Below, in pieces: positions 50,493 to 59,638 of a DNA stretch of 64,000 bases. Each line of letters opens with the position of its first letter. Position 1 is the first letter of the stretch. A model generated the notes under the pieces. It made no database searches and was not told the origin of the DNA. It was given only the letters and a program-made list of their open reading frames with translations. The position numbers were made by a program, and so were the translations under genes. Origin of the DNA: VXPQ01 sp964608315 (GTDB taxonomy: Bacteria > Bacteroidota > Rhodothermia > Rhodothermales > VXPQ01); contig CAZSNF010000001.1 in assembly GCA_964608315.1 (NCBI GenBank), forward strand, positions 186,001 through 250,000. The letters are read 5' to 3'.

Positions 50493-51584
50493 CACGGCCT
50501 CCTTGTCCCAGGAAAAATAGATGAGCACGGCCTTGCCCACGATGTGATCCATGGGCACGAAGCCCCAGAAGCGGCTGTCCTCCGAGTTGTCCCGGTTGTC
50601 TCCCATCACGAAGTAATAATCCTGCCGGAACGTCCAGGAGGTTACCGGCTCGCCGTCCACTTCAAAACCCCCGTCGCTCGTCTGCCGGACAGAATGGCCC
50701 TCGTATCGGGCAATGACCGGTCCATAGACGTCCCAGTTATCCTGGGTCAGCGTAACGGAGCGCCCCTCGGCGGGAATGGTGACCGGGCCGAAATTATCAG
50801 GCGTGTACCCGCGTCCCGAAGGATACATGACCATGTCGTAGTATTCGGCGGCGCTTTCTCGTACGATGGACGGCTCGACGCGATCTATCCAGGACCAGGC
50901 TTCTATGGCTTCCGCGGCCTCCCGGGTCGCTTGCACCCGAACCACGCTCATATCTTGCGTGGTCTGGAAGTCCGACACGCCCAGTTCCCGGAGCGCTGCG
51001 CCGGAAAGCTGCATGCGAGGATCGCTTTTGCGCACATCCCAGTACTGCTGCATATCCTTGTTCAGGGGCAGGGCGTTTCCATCCGCGTACACCATTTTAT
51101 CGGCTATTTCGAGGCGTTCGCCCGGCATTCCGACGACGCGCTTGATGTAATGCGTTTTGCGGTCGATCGGTTGGTCGTCGGGAGGGAAATTGAATACGAT
51201 GGCGTCTCCCCGCCCGACGTTCGCAAACCCCGGAAACCGGGTGTGCGGCAAAAGAAAATCCCTGACGTAGACAGGCGTGAAGGGAATGCCGAGCGTCAGG
51301 GGCGTACGGGTGCCGTAGTGTATCTTCGAAACGAACAGGTAATCGCCCACCAGCAGGCTTTTCTCCATGGAGGGCGTGGGAATTCTGAACAGATCGAAAA
51401 AAAGCGTCCGCACGATCACCATGATCACGAGAATGTACAGAAAAGCGTCTGTCCATTCCCTCAGCGGGCTTTTCGGTTTTTTGCTTCGGGTAGAACCCTG
51501 CTTGTCCGCAGGCGGAGAGGCCATGCGGGCCAAGCGGTCTTTCGGTGCGCGGCGCTTTTTGCGGCCTGTTGGAGATGCTGCCAA
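50454..51584 (-). CDS. lepB: Signal peptidase I
   Basis: Removes signal peptides from exported proteins at the outer face of the inner membrane. A basic N-terminal tail is followed by one membrane helix (AFLYILVIMVIVRTLFF). The catalytic Ser72 lies in IPTPSMEKSLLVGDYLFVSK and the general-base Lys148 in HYIKRVVGMPGE. The C-terminal motif GDNRDNSEDSRFWGFVP is also clear. At 376 residues it is long, because of an insert of about 130 residues between these boxes, a feature common in Bacteroidota-type LepB. It follows a secreted unknown gene in the minus-strand run containing lepA and lspA. Confidence 0.94.
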   Translation of the reverse strand: MAASPTGRKKRRAPKDRLARMASPPADKQGSTRSKKPKSPLREWTDAFLYILVIMVIVRTLFFDLFRIPTPSMEKSLLVGDYLFVSKIHYGTRTPLTLGIPFTPVYVRDFLLPHTRFPGFANVGRGDAIVFNFPPDDQPIDRKTHYIKRVVGMPGERLEIADKMVYADGNALPLNKDMQQYWDVRKSDPRMQLSGAALRELGVSDFQTTQDMSVVRVQATREAAEAIEAWSWIDRVEPSIVRESAAEYYDMVMYPSGRGYTPDNFGPVTIPAEGRSVTLTQDNWDVYGPVIARYEGHSVRQTSDGGFEVDGEPVTSWTFRQDYYFVMGDNRDNSEDSRFWGFVPMDHIVGKAVLIYFSWDKEAVLPRFRRFFHVIR

Positions 51585-51627
51585 AATCGTATCCTTGATT
51601 GCTTTGTTGGCGGTCGGGTTCTTCCCT

Positions 51628-52419
51628 TTACAACGATGGACGTCCTTGTTTCATGTCTGGAACGGGTATCTTTTCGAGAAAAAAGCGTTCCCCGTCAAAG
51701 CCGGTTAAAAACCAGGATTGCCGCGCGGTGACATAGTAGTAATCCACATAGGGGGCGCAGACGCCTGCGCGCAAGACGGGGTCGAACAGGCTCGCCTTGA
51801 ATTCGGGCAGGCGATCCCGATATTTTCGGTCCGTCATGGTCACGACCCCCCGCTCGAAGGGACCGTTGACGTCAACAACCACCAGCGGAATGGCGTCGTT
51901 CAGGACGAATCGGTATTCGAACTGGATATATTCAGGAGACGTTTGGCCTTCGGCGACCTGCTCCGTAACGGTGCGGGTCGGCGGGCCAAAGTGCGCTTCC
52001 AGCAAGGCGCGCAGGGTTCTCGTGCGCATCGTATCGGCGGGGATGCGTTCGTTGCTGCCGAGATAGGCCCACTGCGTATCCCGGAAGGTTTCCTCAAAGG
52101 CGTCGATTTCCGGGGGCGGCGTCAGGCGAATGCTGTGGATGGAGGGCGGCGGCGGATTCCGCAACGCTTCCAGCAACGCCATCTGTTCCCGTACGTCTTC
52201 GGCTACATAGGGGAGCTGGTCCGGCGGGAACGGCGCTACGCGCAAACCTTTTCGGGAAAAAATGTCTTGCGCTTCCACGCGCAGGCGAGCAACCTGGTAC
52301 AGGCCGAGCAAGACGTCCGTGGGGTCGTTCGACTGACCTTTTGCATGCGCGACGCCCAATCCCGCGTTGCCCAGCAGAAAAAACAGCCCCAACCATACCC
52401 GGACTTGCAGACTCCTCAT
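51628..52419 (-). CDS. Secreted protein of unknown function
   Basis: Not recognised. The start is placed at MRSLQVRVWLGLFFLLGNAG, a good signal peptide, rather than 51 codons upstream. The mature part, about 240 residues, is mixed alpha-beta. It includes GLYQVARLRVEAQDIF, then a stretch that resembles the GWxTD-family ending (YIQFEYRFVLNDAIPLVVVD, KYRDRLPEFKASL). Two Cys are not in a lipobox. It lies between lepA and lepB on the same strand, 17 bp from lepA, which suggests envelope export but nothing specific. Confidence 0.55.
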   Translation of the reverse strand: MRSLQVRVWLGLFFLLGNAGLGVAHAKGQSNDPTDVLLGLYQVARLRVEAQDIFSRKGLRVAPFPPDQLPYVAEDVREQMALLEALRNPPPPSIHSIRLTPPPEIDAFEETFRDTQWAYLGSNERIPADTMRTRTLRALLEAHFGPPTRTVTEQVAEGQTSPEYIQFEYRFVLNDAIPLVVVDVNGPFERGVVTMTDRKYRDRLPEFKASLFDPVLRAGVCAPYVDYYYVTARQSWFLTGFDGERFFLEKIPVPDMKQGRPSL

Positions 52420-52436
52420 GGCATATTCCCCGGTTG

Positions 52437-54245
52437 CTACCCTTCCATTGAGAGAACGGCCAAAAAAGCCTCTTGCGGCACCTCGATCCTCCCCACCTGC
52501 TTCATGCGCTTCTTGCCTTCTTTTTGTTTTTCGAGCAGTTTTCGCTTTCGGGAAATATCGCCGCCGTAACATTTGGCCGTTACATCTTTTCGAAGGGGCC
52601 GCACCGTTTCGCGAGCGATCACCTTGTTGCCGATCGCTGCCTGGAGGGCCACCTCGAACATTTGCCGGGGAATGAGCTCCTTCAGTTTTTGCGTCAGCTT
52701 GCGGCCCATGTCGTAGGCCTTGTCTTTATGAACAATGGTCGAAAGCGCGTCCACCGGGTCCCCGTTGATCAGTACGTCCAGCTTGACCAGCGCGCTTTCG
52801 CGATATTCGAGGAATTCGTAATCGAAGGAGGCATAGCCCCGGCTGCCGCTTTTCAACCGGTCGTAGAAGTCGAAAACGATTTCCGCGAGGGGAAGTTCGT
52901 ACTGAAGGTTTACGCGCTCTTCGCCAAGGTACGACTGATTGACGTAGACGCCCCGGCGATCCTGGCATAATTGCATCAGGTTGCCGATGCAGGTTGGCGG
53001 AGTAATGATTTCGGCCTGCACGATCGGCTCCCGAATTCGTTCGATTTCGCCGCGGGGCGGCATGCTGCTCGGGTTGTCCACGATATGCACGGATTCGTCG
53101 CGCAAAAGCGCTTCGTACTTTACGTTCGGCACCGTAGCGATGATATCCAGCCCGAATTCGCGGTCGAGGCGCTCCTGCACGATCTCCATATGGAGCAGCC
53201 CCAGAAAACCGATGCGAAACCCGAAGCCGAGCGCGGCGGAGGTTTCCGGTTCGTAGGTCAGTGCGGCGTCGTTGAGTTGCAGCTTCTCGAGCGAGGAACG
53301 AAGGTCGGAGAAATCGTCGGGATTGACCGGGTATACGCCGCTGAACACCATCGGCTTGACTTCCCGAAAACCTGATACGGGCGCCGCGGCGGGGCGGGAT
53401 TTCAGCGTGACGGTATCCCCCACCCGCGTATGCCCTACCTCTTTCACCGAACCGATCAAATAACCCACTTCGCCGGCGCGCAGTTCGTCCACCGGGTGCA
53501 TGGAAAGGCGCAGAATCCCGATTTCTTCCGCATCGTATTCTCGTCCGTTCGACATGAAGCGCATGCGTTCCCCTTTCTTCAGCGCCCCGTGGAAAATTCG
53601 CGCATACACGATGGACCCGCGGTAGGGATTGAAGATCGAGTCGAAAATGAGCGCTTGAAGCGGGGCGTCCGGATTGCCTTGCGGCGGCGGGATGCGACGG
53701 ACGATTTCTTCCAGCAAGCGATCCACGCCAAGCCCCGTCTTGGCGCTTATCCGAATGATGTCCTCCGCCGCGTCGCCCAGAAGCTCCTGAATGGAGCGGG
53801 CTACGATATCGGCGCGCGCATTGGGCAAGTCTACCTTGTTGATCACCGGAATGATTTCCAGATCGTTGCTCAGGGCCAGGTGCACGTTGGAAAGCGTCTG
53901 CGCCTCGATGCCCTGCACGGCGTCCACCACGAGAATAGCCCCCTCGCAGGCTTTCAGGGCGCGAGAAACCTCGTACGCGAAGTCCACGTGTCCCGGCGTG
54001 TCGATCAGGTTCAGTACATATTCCTGGCCGTCCGCCGCCTGGTGGCCCATGCGAATGGCGTGGCTCTTGATTGTGATGCCCCGCTCGCGCTCAAGGTCCA
54101 TGCTGTCGAGCACCTGCGCTTGCAATTCGCGCTCGCTCAGGGTGCCTGTCCGCTCAAGCAATCGGTCGGCAAGGGTGCTCTTGCCATGATCGATGTGCGC
54201 AATGATGCAAAAATTACGTATCCGGCTCTGCCTTTCGTCGGACAT
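52437..54245 (-). CDS. lepA: Elongation factor 4 (LepA)
   Basis: Ribosome-binding GTPase thought to help back-translocation or initiation under stress. The N-terminus RIRNFCIIAHIDHGKSTLAD carries the P-loop, followed by RERGITIKSHAIRM, LNLIDTPGHVDF and INKVDLPNA. The LepA-specific C-terminal domain ends GDISRKRKLLEKQKEGKKRM. Length is 602 residues from ATG 54245; the frame extends 38 codons up. It often neighbours lepB, as here, with a secreted unknown between them. Confidence 0.96.
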   Translation of the reverse strand: MSDERQSRIRNFCIIAHIDHGKSTLADRLLERTGTLSERELQAQVLDSMDLERERGITIKSHAIRMGHQAADGQEYVLNLIDTPGHVDFAYEVSRALKACEGAILVVDAVQGIEAQTLSNVHLALSNDLEIIPVINKVDLPNARADIVARSIQELLGDAAEDIIRISAKTGLGVDRLLEEIVRRIPPPQGNPDAPLQALIFDSIFNPYRGSIVYARIFHGALKKGERMRFMSNGREYDAEEIGILRLSMHPVDELRAGEVGYLIGSVKEVGHTRVGDTVTLKSRPAAAPVSGFREVKPMVFSGVYPVNPDDFSDLRSSLEKLQLNDAALTYEPETSAALGFGFRIGFLGLLHMEIVQERLDREFGLDIIATVPNVKYEALLRDESVHIVDNPSSMPPRGEIERIREPIVQAEIITPPTCIGNLMQLCQDRRGVYVNQSYLGEERVNLQYELPLAEIVFDFYDRLKSGSRGYASFDYEFLEYRESALVKLDVLINGDPVDALSTIVHKDKAYDMGRKLTQKLKELIPRQMFEVALQAAIGNKVIARETVRPLRKDVTAKCYGGDISRKRKLLEKQKEGKKRMKQVGRIEVPQEAFLAVLSMEG

Positions 54246-54294
54246 GTCCGTACCCTGTCGGAATGAACCGTCGGGCGCGCCCGACAGGTTCGGA

Positions 54295-54915
54295 TTACGC
54301 GATATTTCCGTCCGGAACGCCGGGATCGGAAACCGTCTCCGGAAGCGCGTCCAGCGCATCCGGGGCGTCCGCCTCGTTCTGCGCGGCTTCTCGCTCCGCT
54401 TGTTCTTGCGCGTATTTCTTGTGCAAAAGAATCACGCTGGCCACCCCGCACACGATCCCCATATCGGCCACATTCCATATCGGAAACAGGGAAATATACA
54501 TGCCGCCGATCAGAGGGATGGACTCGGGGAGGAATCCGCTCCACAGATTCACGTGAATAAAATCGACCACTTTGCCGGAAAACAACGCATCTCCGTAAAA
54601 AAGGCGGTCGATAATGTTGCCGAGGGCGCCGCCCAGAATAAGCGCCAGGCTTGCCCGGTAGGGATAGTAATCCTGACGAACGCGATAGAGGTAAAATACG
54701 ATCAGGGCCGTCGCCAGCATGGAAAACACGGTCACGACCGCAGTGGGTCCCGGCGTAATGCCGAACGCCATGCCGGGATTCTCGGTGAACGTGAACTTCA
54801 GCCAGTCGCCCAGCACGGGAATTTGCTGGCCCCGATACATCGTGCGGAGCACAAGCAATTTCGTAGACTGGTCCAGGAGAACGACAAGGCCGGAAATCCA
54901 GAGAACGCGCATCAT
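54295..54915 (-). CDS. lspA: Lipoprotein signal peptidase (signal peptidase II)
   Basis: Cleaves the signal peptide of diacylglyceryl-modified prolipoproteins in the inner membrane. Four hydrophobic helices are present. The catalytic aspartates are Asp103 in GGALGNIIDRLFYG and Asp151 in FPIWNVADMGIV, and FTENPGMAFG near residue 43 is the third conserved block. Length is 206 residues because of an acidic C-terminal tail of about 35 residues (ALPETVSDPGVPDG). A second ATG immediately downstream is equally possible. It lies between lepA and the DksA-like gene. Confidence 0.94.
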   Translation of the reverse strand: MMRVLWISGLVVLLDQSTKLLVLRTMYRGQQIPVLGDWLKFTFTENPGMAFGITPGPTAVVTVFSMLATALIVFYLYRVRQDYYPYRASLALILGGALGNIIDRLFYGDALFSGKVVDFIHVNLWSGFLPESIPLIGGMYISLFPIWNVADMGIVCGVASVILLHKKYAQEQAEREAAQNEADAPDALDALPETVSDPGVPDGNIA

Positions 54916-54945
54916 AATCGTATACTGGACCGCCGCCCGTATCGT

Positions 54946-55404
54946 CTACCTCTTTTGCCGCGCCTTGCCCTCTATGGACATCTCCGTGTGCGGCACGGCT
55001 TCCAGGCGTTCTCTGGAGATCGCCTTGCCCGTCACGCGGCATATCCCGTAGGTCTTGTTTTTGATGCGCTCCAGCGCGCGGTCCAGGTATCCCACGTATT
55101 TCTTCTGTCGCGCCAGCATCAGATAAAGCTTTTCGCGCTCCATGGCGTCGGTTCCGGCGTCCGCCATGTGAAAGCTGTACGCGGTGTCGTTTTCGGCTTG
55201 CTCGCGCACATCGTCCAGTTGCGTACGCATTCGATCAATGTCCTCCACGGCTTCCATGCGCCGCGCCAGAATGATCTCCCTGAAATGCTCGAAGTCGTCG
55301 TCCGCAAACCATGTGTTGGCGCGGACGTCGGGCTGCGAGTCCCCTCCTGCCCCCTCGCCGGCGCCGGAAGCATTGGCGTCGATAGGTGATTTTTTTACAG
55401 CCAT
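54946..55404 (-). CDS. TraR/DksA family protein lacking zinc-finger cysteines
   Basis: Resembles DksA/TraR transcription factors that bind RNA polymerase: a long helical N-terminal part (FREIILARRMEAVEDIDRMR) and a C-terminal globular segment NKTYGICRVTGKAISRERLE. Where DksA has CxxC...CxxC, only one Cys remains (GICRVTG), and the second pair is lost (HTEMSIEGKAR), so it cannot bind zinc in the usual way. The Cys-poor form is widespread in Bacteroidota and relatives. Length is 152 residues. It lies between lspA and ileS on the same strand. Confidence 0.85.
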   Translation of the reverse strand: MAVKKSPIDANASGAGEGAGGDSQPDVRANTWFADDDFEHFREIILARRMEAVEDIDRMRTQLDDVREQAENDTAYSFHMADAGTDAMEREKLYLMLARQKKYVGYLDRALERIKNKTYGICRVTGKAISRERLEAVPHTEMSIEGKARQKR

Positions 55405-55482
55405 GTCGAAAGTACGCGACGAACAATAGTCCCCGGATGGTTTTTACCCTTTCCGAACACCTCTCTGTCGCAATCTGCCTGG

Positions 55483-58400
55483 TTATGGATTTTCAATGCG
55501 GCGAACCCCCACATGGAGCGTTTCTTCTCCAATATGGAAGACGTCCACGACATCTCCCTGAGGAGAATTAGCCGCATTTAACTCCAGCGCCAGGGTCTCG
55601 TTCCGTATCCATTCCCCATGCCGTCGAATCACGTCGGACAATGGCCCTGTCGTCTGGTACTCGACCAGAATACGATCCGTTACTTCAAAATCGTTTCCTT
55701 TCCGCAAATTCTGCATGCGATTGACGATTTCCCGGGCCTGCCCTTCGGCGACCAGGTCTTCCGACAGCGTCGTATCAAGCGCGACGGTGACATCGTTTTC
55801 CTGGCCAACCAGCCACCCGGTCACTGCTTCGCTGGTTATTTCAATGTCTCCGGGGCCCAGTTCGACATGCTCGCCGCCTGCCTCGATGACGATGCGGCCT
55901 TCCTGTGCGTATCGGGCGATTTGCGCCTCGTCCAGCGCCTGGACAGCCTGGGCGACGAATTTCATGCGTTTCCCGAGGCGCGGTCCCAGCCGCTTGAAAT
56001 CGGGACGGGCCGAGCGTTTGACGAGCCCGCTTGATTCCGGGACATACTCAATGGCGCGAACATTGATTTCGTCCAGGATGATGCTCCGAACTTTTTCTAT
56101 GTCGCTTTCGGAAACCTGTTCGCCGATGACGGCCAGAATCCGTGGAAGTGGTTGCCGGACATTGATTTCACTCTGGTTTCTTAAAGAAAGGGCAAGGGAG
56201 GAAATCGTTCGGGCCAGCGCCATTCGCCGTTCAAGGTCCGGATCCGTTTCGGCCTCGACCGGTTCGGGAAACAAGGCGAGGTGCACGGATTCGGGTCCAT
56301 CCTGATTTGCTCCGACCAGCAGCGCGCGATGCAGCCAGTCGCTGAAGAAGGGCGCGATCGGAGCCATCATGCCCGCAATAGCCATCAGGCATTCGTACAC
56401 CGTCTGGTAGGCGGCCTCCTTGTCGCCGCTCTTGTCCGCCTCTTTCCAGAAGCGCCTTCTCGACCGGCGGATATACCAGTTGGAAAGTTCTTCCACGAAC
56501 TGCTCGATCGCCCGCGCGGCTCGCGTCGGATCGTACGCCTCGTACGCGCGATCCGCCTTCCGAACCGTGCTGTGCAGCAGGCTGACGATCCAGCGATCCA
56601 GTTCGGGGCGCTCCCGTACGGGAATGCGGGGTTCGGCGCAGGCGAAACCGTCTATGTTCGCATAGGTGGCGAAAAAGGCATAGACATTTTCCAGCGTGCC
56701 AAAGAACTTCCGAAGGGTATCGCCGAGACCGCGTTCCGAAAACTTGATGTTTTCCCATGGCGGCGAGTTGCTCATCATGTACCAGCGCACCGTATCTGCC
56801 CCGTAGCGCGCGATCGTTTCGAACGGATCCACCGCATTGCCCCGCGACTTCGACATCTTTTCTCCCTGCTCGTCCAGAATCAATCCATTGACGACCACAT
56901 TTTCGTAGGCCACCGAATCCATCACCGCCGCCGCCAGCACATGCATGGTGTAGAACCATCCGCGCGTCTGGTCGATGCCTTCCGCGATGAAGTCGGCGGG
57001 AAAATGCCGCTCGAATTTTTCCTTGTTTTCGAATGGATAATGCCACTGTGCAAACGGCATGGAGCCCGAATCGAACCATACGTCGATGACTTCCGGCACG
57101 CGGCGCATCACGCCGCCGTCCGGGGCGGGCCACGTCAAGGCGTCCACGAACGGGCGATGCAGATCGATATCCTCGTCGCGTTCCGGGAGCTGGTCGCCGC
57201 ATTTTTCCCGAAGTTCCGCGACAGAACCAATCACTTCGATATGGTCGGATCCTTCCTGGTCTGATCGCCAGATCGGCAGCGGCGTTCCCCAGTATCGACG
57301 GCGGCTTAACGCCCAGTCCACGTTGTTTTTCAGCCATTCGCCAAAACGTCCCGCGCCCATGGCGGCGGGCTGCCAGCGAATCGTATCGTTGAGCGCAATC
57401 ATCCGGTCCTTGATGGCCGTGGTCCGCACGAACCAGCTCGCCACCGGATAATTCATAAGCGGGGTTCCCTTGCGCCAGTCATGCGGATAATTGTGGAGAT
57501 GCGTTTCGTGTTTGTACAACAAACCGCGCGCGCGCAAATTGCGCGAAATCGGTTTGTCCGCGTCTTTGAACCACATACCGGAAACGAGCGGAATGTCTTT
57601 CGTAAAGCGCCCGGCGGGATCCACCGGATTGAACAGGGGCAACCCTTCTTTTTGCGCTGTCGCATGGTCGTCGGCCCCGAAGGCGGGCGCAAGGTGCACT
57701 ACGCCGGTTCCGTCCTCCGTGGATACGAAATCGGCTTCCACCACGCGCCAGGCTCCCTGCTTGCGGCCCTCGTCCAGAAAATACGGAAAGACCGGATCGC
57801 AGGTCGTTCCGACCAGGTCCCGCCCCTTGCGTCGCAGAACTATTTCGCAGGCGCCGTCCAACACGTCCAGCCGCTCTTCCGCAAGGATCAGAAATTCTTC
57901 GTCTCCAGCGTCGTTTCGCAGGCGCGCCTTTACGTAATCGATGTCGCCCCCCACGGCCAGCGCCGCATTGGATATGAGCGTCCACGGGGTTGTGGTCCAG
58001 GCCAGAAAGAACGTGTTTTCCTCGCCCCGAACAGGGAATCGGACATAGACGGACGGATCCTGCACTTCCTGGTAGCCCAGACTAACTTCATGGGACGAAA
58101 GCACGGTCCCCGATCCCGGGCTATACCACTGAATCTTGTGTCCCTCGTACAGGAGCCCCCGTTCGAAAATTCGTTTGACGAGCCACCATTCCGTCTCGAT
58201 ATACCTGTTTTCGAACGTGACGTAGGGATTATCCAGATCGACCCAATACCCCATCTTTTTCGTCAGGTCGTCCCACGTCTCCTTGTATCGCAGTACGCTT
58301 TCGCGGCATTTGGCGTTGTATTTGTCGATCCCGTATCGTTCGATGTCCTCGCGCCCGGTCAGGCCAAGCGCTTTCTCCACTTCAATTTCGACCGGGAGGC

Positions 58401-58668
58401 CATGCGTATCCCATCCGGCCTTGCGTTCCACACAGAAGCCCTTCATCGTTTGGTAGCGACAGAACACGTCCTTGACGGTTCGCGCCATCACATGGTGAAT
58501 GCCGGGGCGCCCGTTGGCGGTGGGCGGCCCTTCGTAGAACGTGAAAGCCTTGCAGTGCGCCCGATCAGATATGCTTTTCCGGAAAATGCGTCGCTGCTCC
58601 CACAGGGCCAGCATTTCTTGCTCCAGCGCAGCGTGATCGAATCGCTTTACTTCTTCAAACCTGGGCAT
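55483..58668 (-). CDS. ileS: Isoleucyl-tRNA synthetase
   Basis: Charges tRNA-Ile and edits misactivated valine. Class I motifs are GPPTANGRPGIHHVMART (HIGH) near residue 50 and GEKMSKSRGNAVDP, with KMSKS at residues 604-608. The editing domain contains the expected TTPWTLISNAALAVG and GTGVVHLAPAFGADD. The large C-terminal anticodon-binding region is the type found in eukaryote-like, mupirocin-resistant IleRS (RFWKEADKSGDKEAAYQTV, and no C-terminal zinc cysteines visible). Length is 1061 residues from ATG 58668. It follows punA and divIVA on the same strand. Confidence 0.95.
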   Translation of the reverse strand: MPRFEEVKRFDHAALEQEMLALWEQRRIFRKSISDRAHCKAFTFYEGPPTANGRPGIHHVMARTVKDVFCRYQTMKGFCVERKAGWDTHGLPVEIEVEKALGLTGREDIERYGIDKYNAKCRESVLRYKETWDDLTKKMGYWVDLDNPYVTFENRYIETEWWLVKRIFERGLLYEGHKIQWYSPGSGTVLSSHEVSLGYQEVQDPSVYVRFPVRGEENTFFLAWTTTPWTLISNAALAVGGDIDYVKARLRNDAGDEEFLILAEERLDVLDGACEIVLRRKGRDLVGTTCDPVFPYFLDEGRKQGAWRVVEADFVSTEDGTGVVHLAPAFGADDHATAQKEGLPLFNPVDPAGRFTKDIPLVSGMWFKDADKPISRNLRARGLLYKHETHLHNYPHDWRKGTPLMNYPVASWFVRTTAIKDRMIALNDTIRWQPAAMGAGRFGEWLKNNVDWALSRRRYWGTPLPIWRSDQEGSDHIEVIGSVAELREKCGDQLPERDEDIDLHRPFVDALTWPAPDGGVMRRVPEVIDVWFDSGSMPFAQWHYPFENKEKFERHFPADFIAEGIDQTRGWFYTMHVLAAAVMDSVAYENVVVNGLILDEQGEKMSKSRGNAVDPFETIARYGADTVRWYMMSNSPPWENIKFSERGLGDTLRKFFGTLENVYAFFATYANIDGFACAEPRIPVRERPELDRWIVSLLHSTVRKADRAYEAYDPTRAARAIEQFVEELSNWYIRRSRRRFWKEADKSGDKEAAYQTVYECLMAIAGMMAPIAPFFSDWLHRALLVGANQDGPESVHLALFPEPVEAETDPDLERRMALARTISSLALSLRNQSEINVRQPLPRILAVIGEQVSESDIEKVRSIILDEINVRAIEYVPESSGLVKRSARPDFKRLGPRLGKRMKFVAQAVQALDEAQIARYAQEGRIVIEAGGEHVELGPGDIEITSEAVTGWLVGQENDVTVALDTTLSEDLVAEGQAREIVNRMQNLRKGNDFEVTDRILVEYQTTGPLSDVIRRHGEWIRNETLALELNAANSPQGDVVDVFHIGEETLHVGVRRIENP

Positions 58669-58706
58669 GGACAGCAAGCCGGCGCGGCATGGCGACAGAA
58701 TATTCG

Positions 58707-59543
58707 CTATGCCCCGACGGTCGATACGATGGCTGACATGAGCCGGGTCAGGAGCGGTTCCGCCTTGCCTGCGGCGGCGATAATCTCCTCGAGAGAAACC
58801 GGTGCGAGCGCATCGGGGAAGCATTCGTCGGTGACCACGGAAACGGCGAGTACGCGCATATTCATATGGCGCGCCGCAATCACCTCGGGAACGGTGCTCA
58901 TTCCCACTACATCTGCGCCCCATCCCCGAAGCATCCGGTATTCGGCCCGCGTTTCAAGGTTCGGGCCCGTAACCGACACATACACGCCCCGATGCAGTTT
59001 GATGCCCTCTTCAAGCGCCTTCTCTTCCGCTATTTGTTGCAATTCCTCGTCGTAGGGCGCGCTCATATCCGGGAAGCGATCTCCCCAGTCGTCGATATTC
59101 GGCCCGATCAGCGGATTGGCGTTCTGGAAATTGATGTGGTCCGACAACAACATCAAATCTCCTTTCCTGTACACGGGATTCATGCCGCCGGCCGCATTGG
59201 AAATCAGCAGCGTATCGACGCCAAGTACGCCGAAAACCCGAACGGGAAACGCCACGGTTTGCGCATCGTATCCTTCGTACAAATGAAAACGCCCCTGCAA
59301 GGCATACACCGGAACGCCGGACAACGCGCCCACCAGCAGGCGGCCCGGATGCGATTCCACCGTGGATAACGGGAATCCGGGAATTTCTTCGTAGGGTATG
59401 ACGGTTTCGGCCTCGATCTTGTGCGCGAGTTCGGCGAGGCCCGTCCCGAGGATCAAGCCAATCCGGGGAGTCAAACCGATCCGGGCGCGAATGGCTTCGG
59501 CGGCGGCTTCCACATTCTGGCGGTATGCAAGAGCGTCAAACAT
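58707..59543 (-). CDS. punA: Purine nucleoside phosphorylase
   Basis: Splits purine nucleosides with phosphate for salvage. The trimeric PNP motifs are all here: IGLILGTGLAELA, STVESHPGRLLVGALSG, ALQGRFHLYEGY, LLISNAAGGMNPVY, DLMLLSDHINFQ and VSVTGPNLETRAEYRM. Length is 278 residues. It lies 38 bp upstream of the ileS start; its own start is 91 bp after the divIVA stop, across a short repeat unit. Confidence 0.95.
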   Translation of the reverse strand: MFDALAYRQNVEAAAEAIRARIGLTPRIGLILGTGLAELAHKIEAETVIPYEEIPGFPLSTVESHPGRLLVGALSGVPVYALQGRFHLYEGYDAQTVAFPVRVFGVLGVDTLLISNAAGGMNPVYRKGDLMLLSDHINFQNANPLIGPNIDDWGDRFPDMSAPYDEELQQIAEEKALEEGIKLHRGVYVSVTGPNLETRAEYRMLRGWGADVVGMSTVPEVIAARHMNMRVLAVSVVTDECFPDALAPVSLEEIIAAAGKAEPLLTRLMSAIVSTVGA

Positions 59544-59593
59544 AATTCAGGAACTTCAGTGAGGTACGTGATGAAACGGCGGGACCCCGCCGC

Positions 59594-59638
59594 AATGATT
59601 CAGGGATACTCAAGGATACTGAATCAGGGCATCCTTAA
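59594..59638. repeat. Compact repeat unit over the divIVA stop
   Basis: GATTCAGGGATACT, then AAGGATACTGAATCAGGGCATCCTTAA. The inner 27 bp read as two termini facing each other across almost no spacer. The TAA stop of divIVA (59635-59637) lies within the right end, TCCTTAA on the plus strand. Confidence 0.55.

Noticed and set aside
55405..55482. T-box or other riboswitch near ileS
   Set aside because: The upstream region of ileS (58669-58706) is only 38 bp and the downstream gap shows no T-box or riboswitch text.
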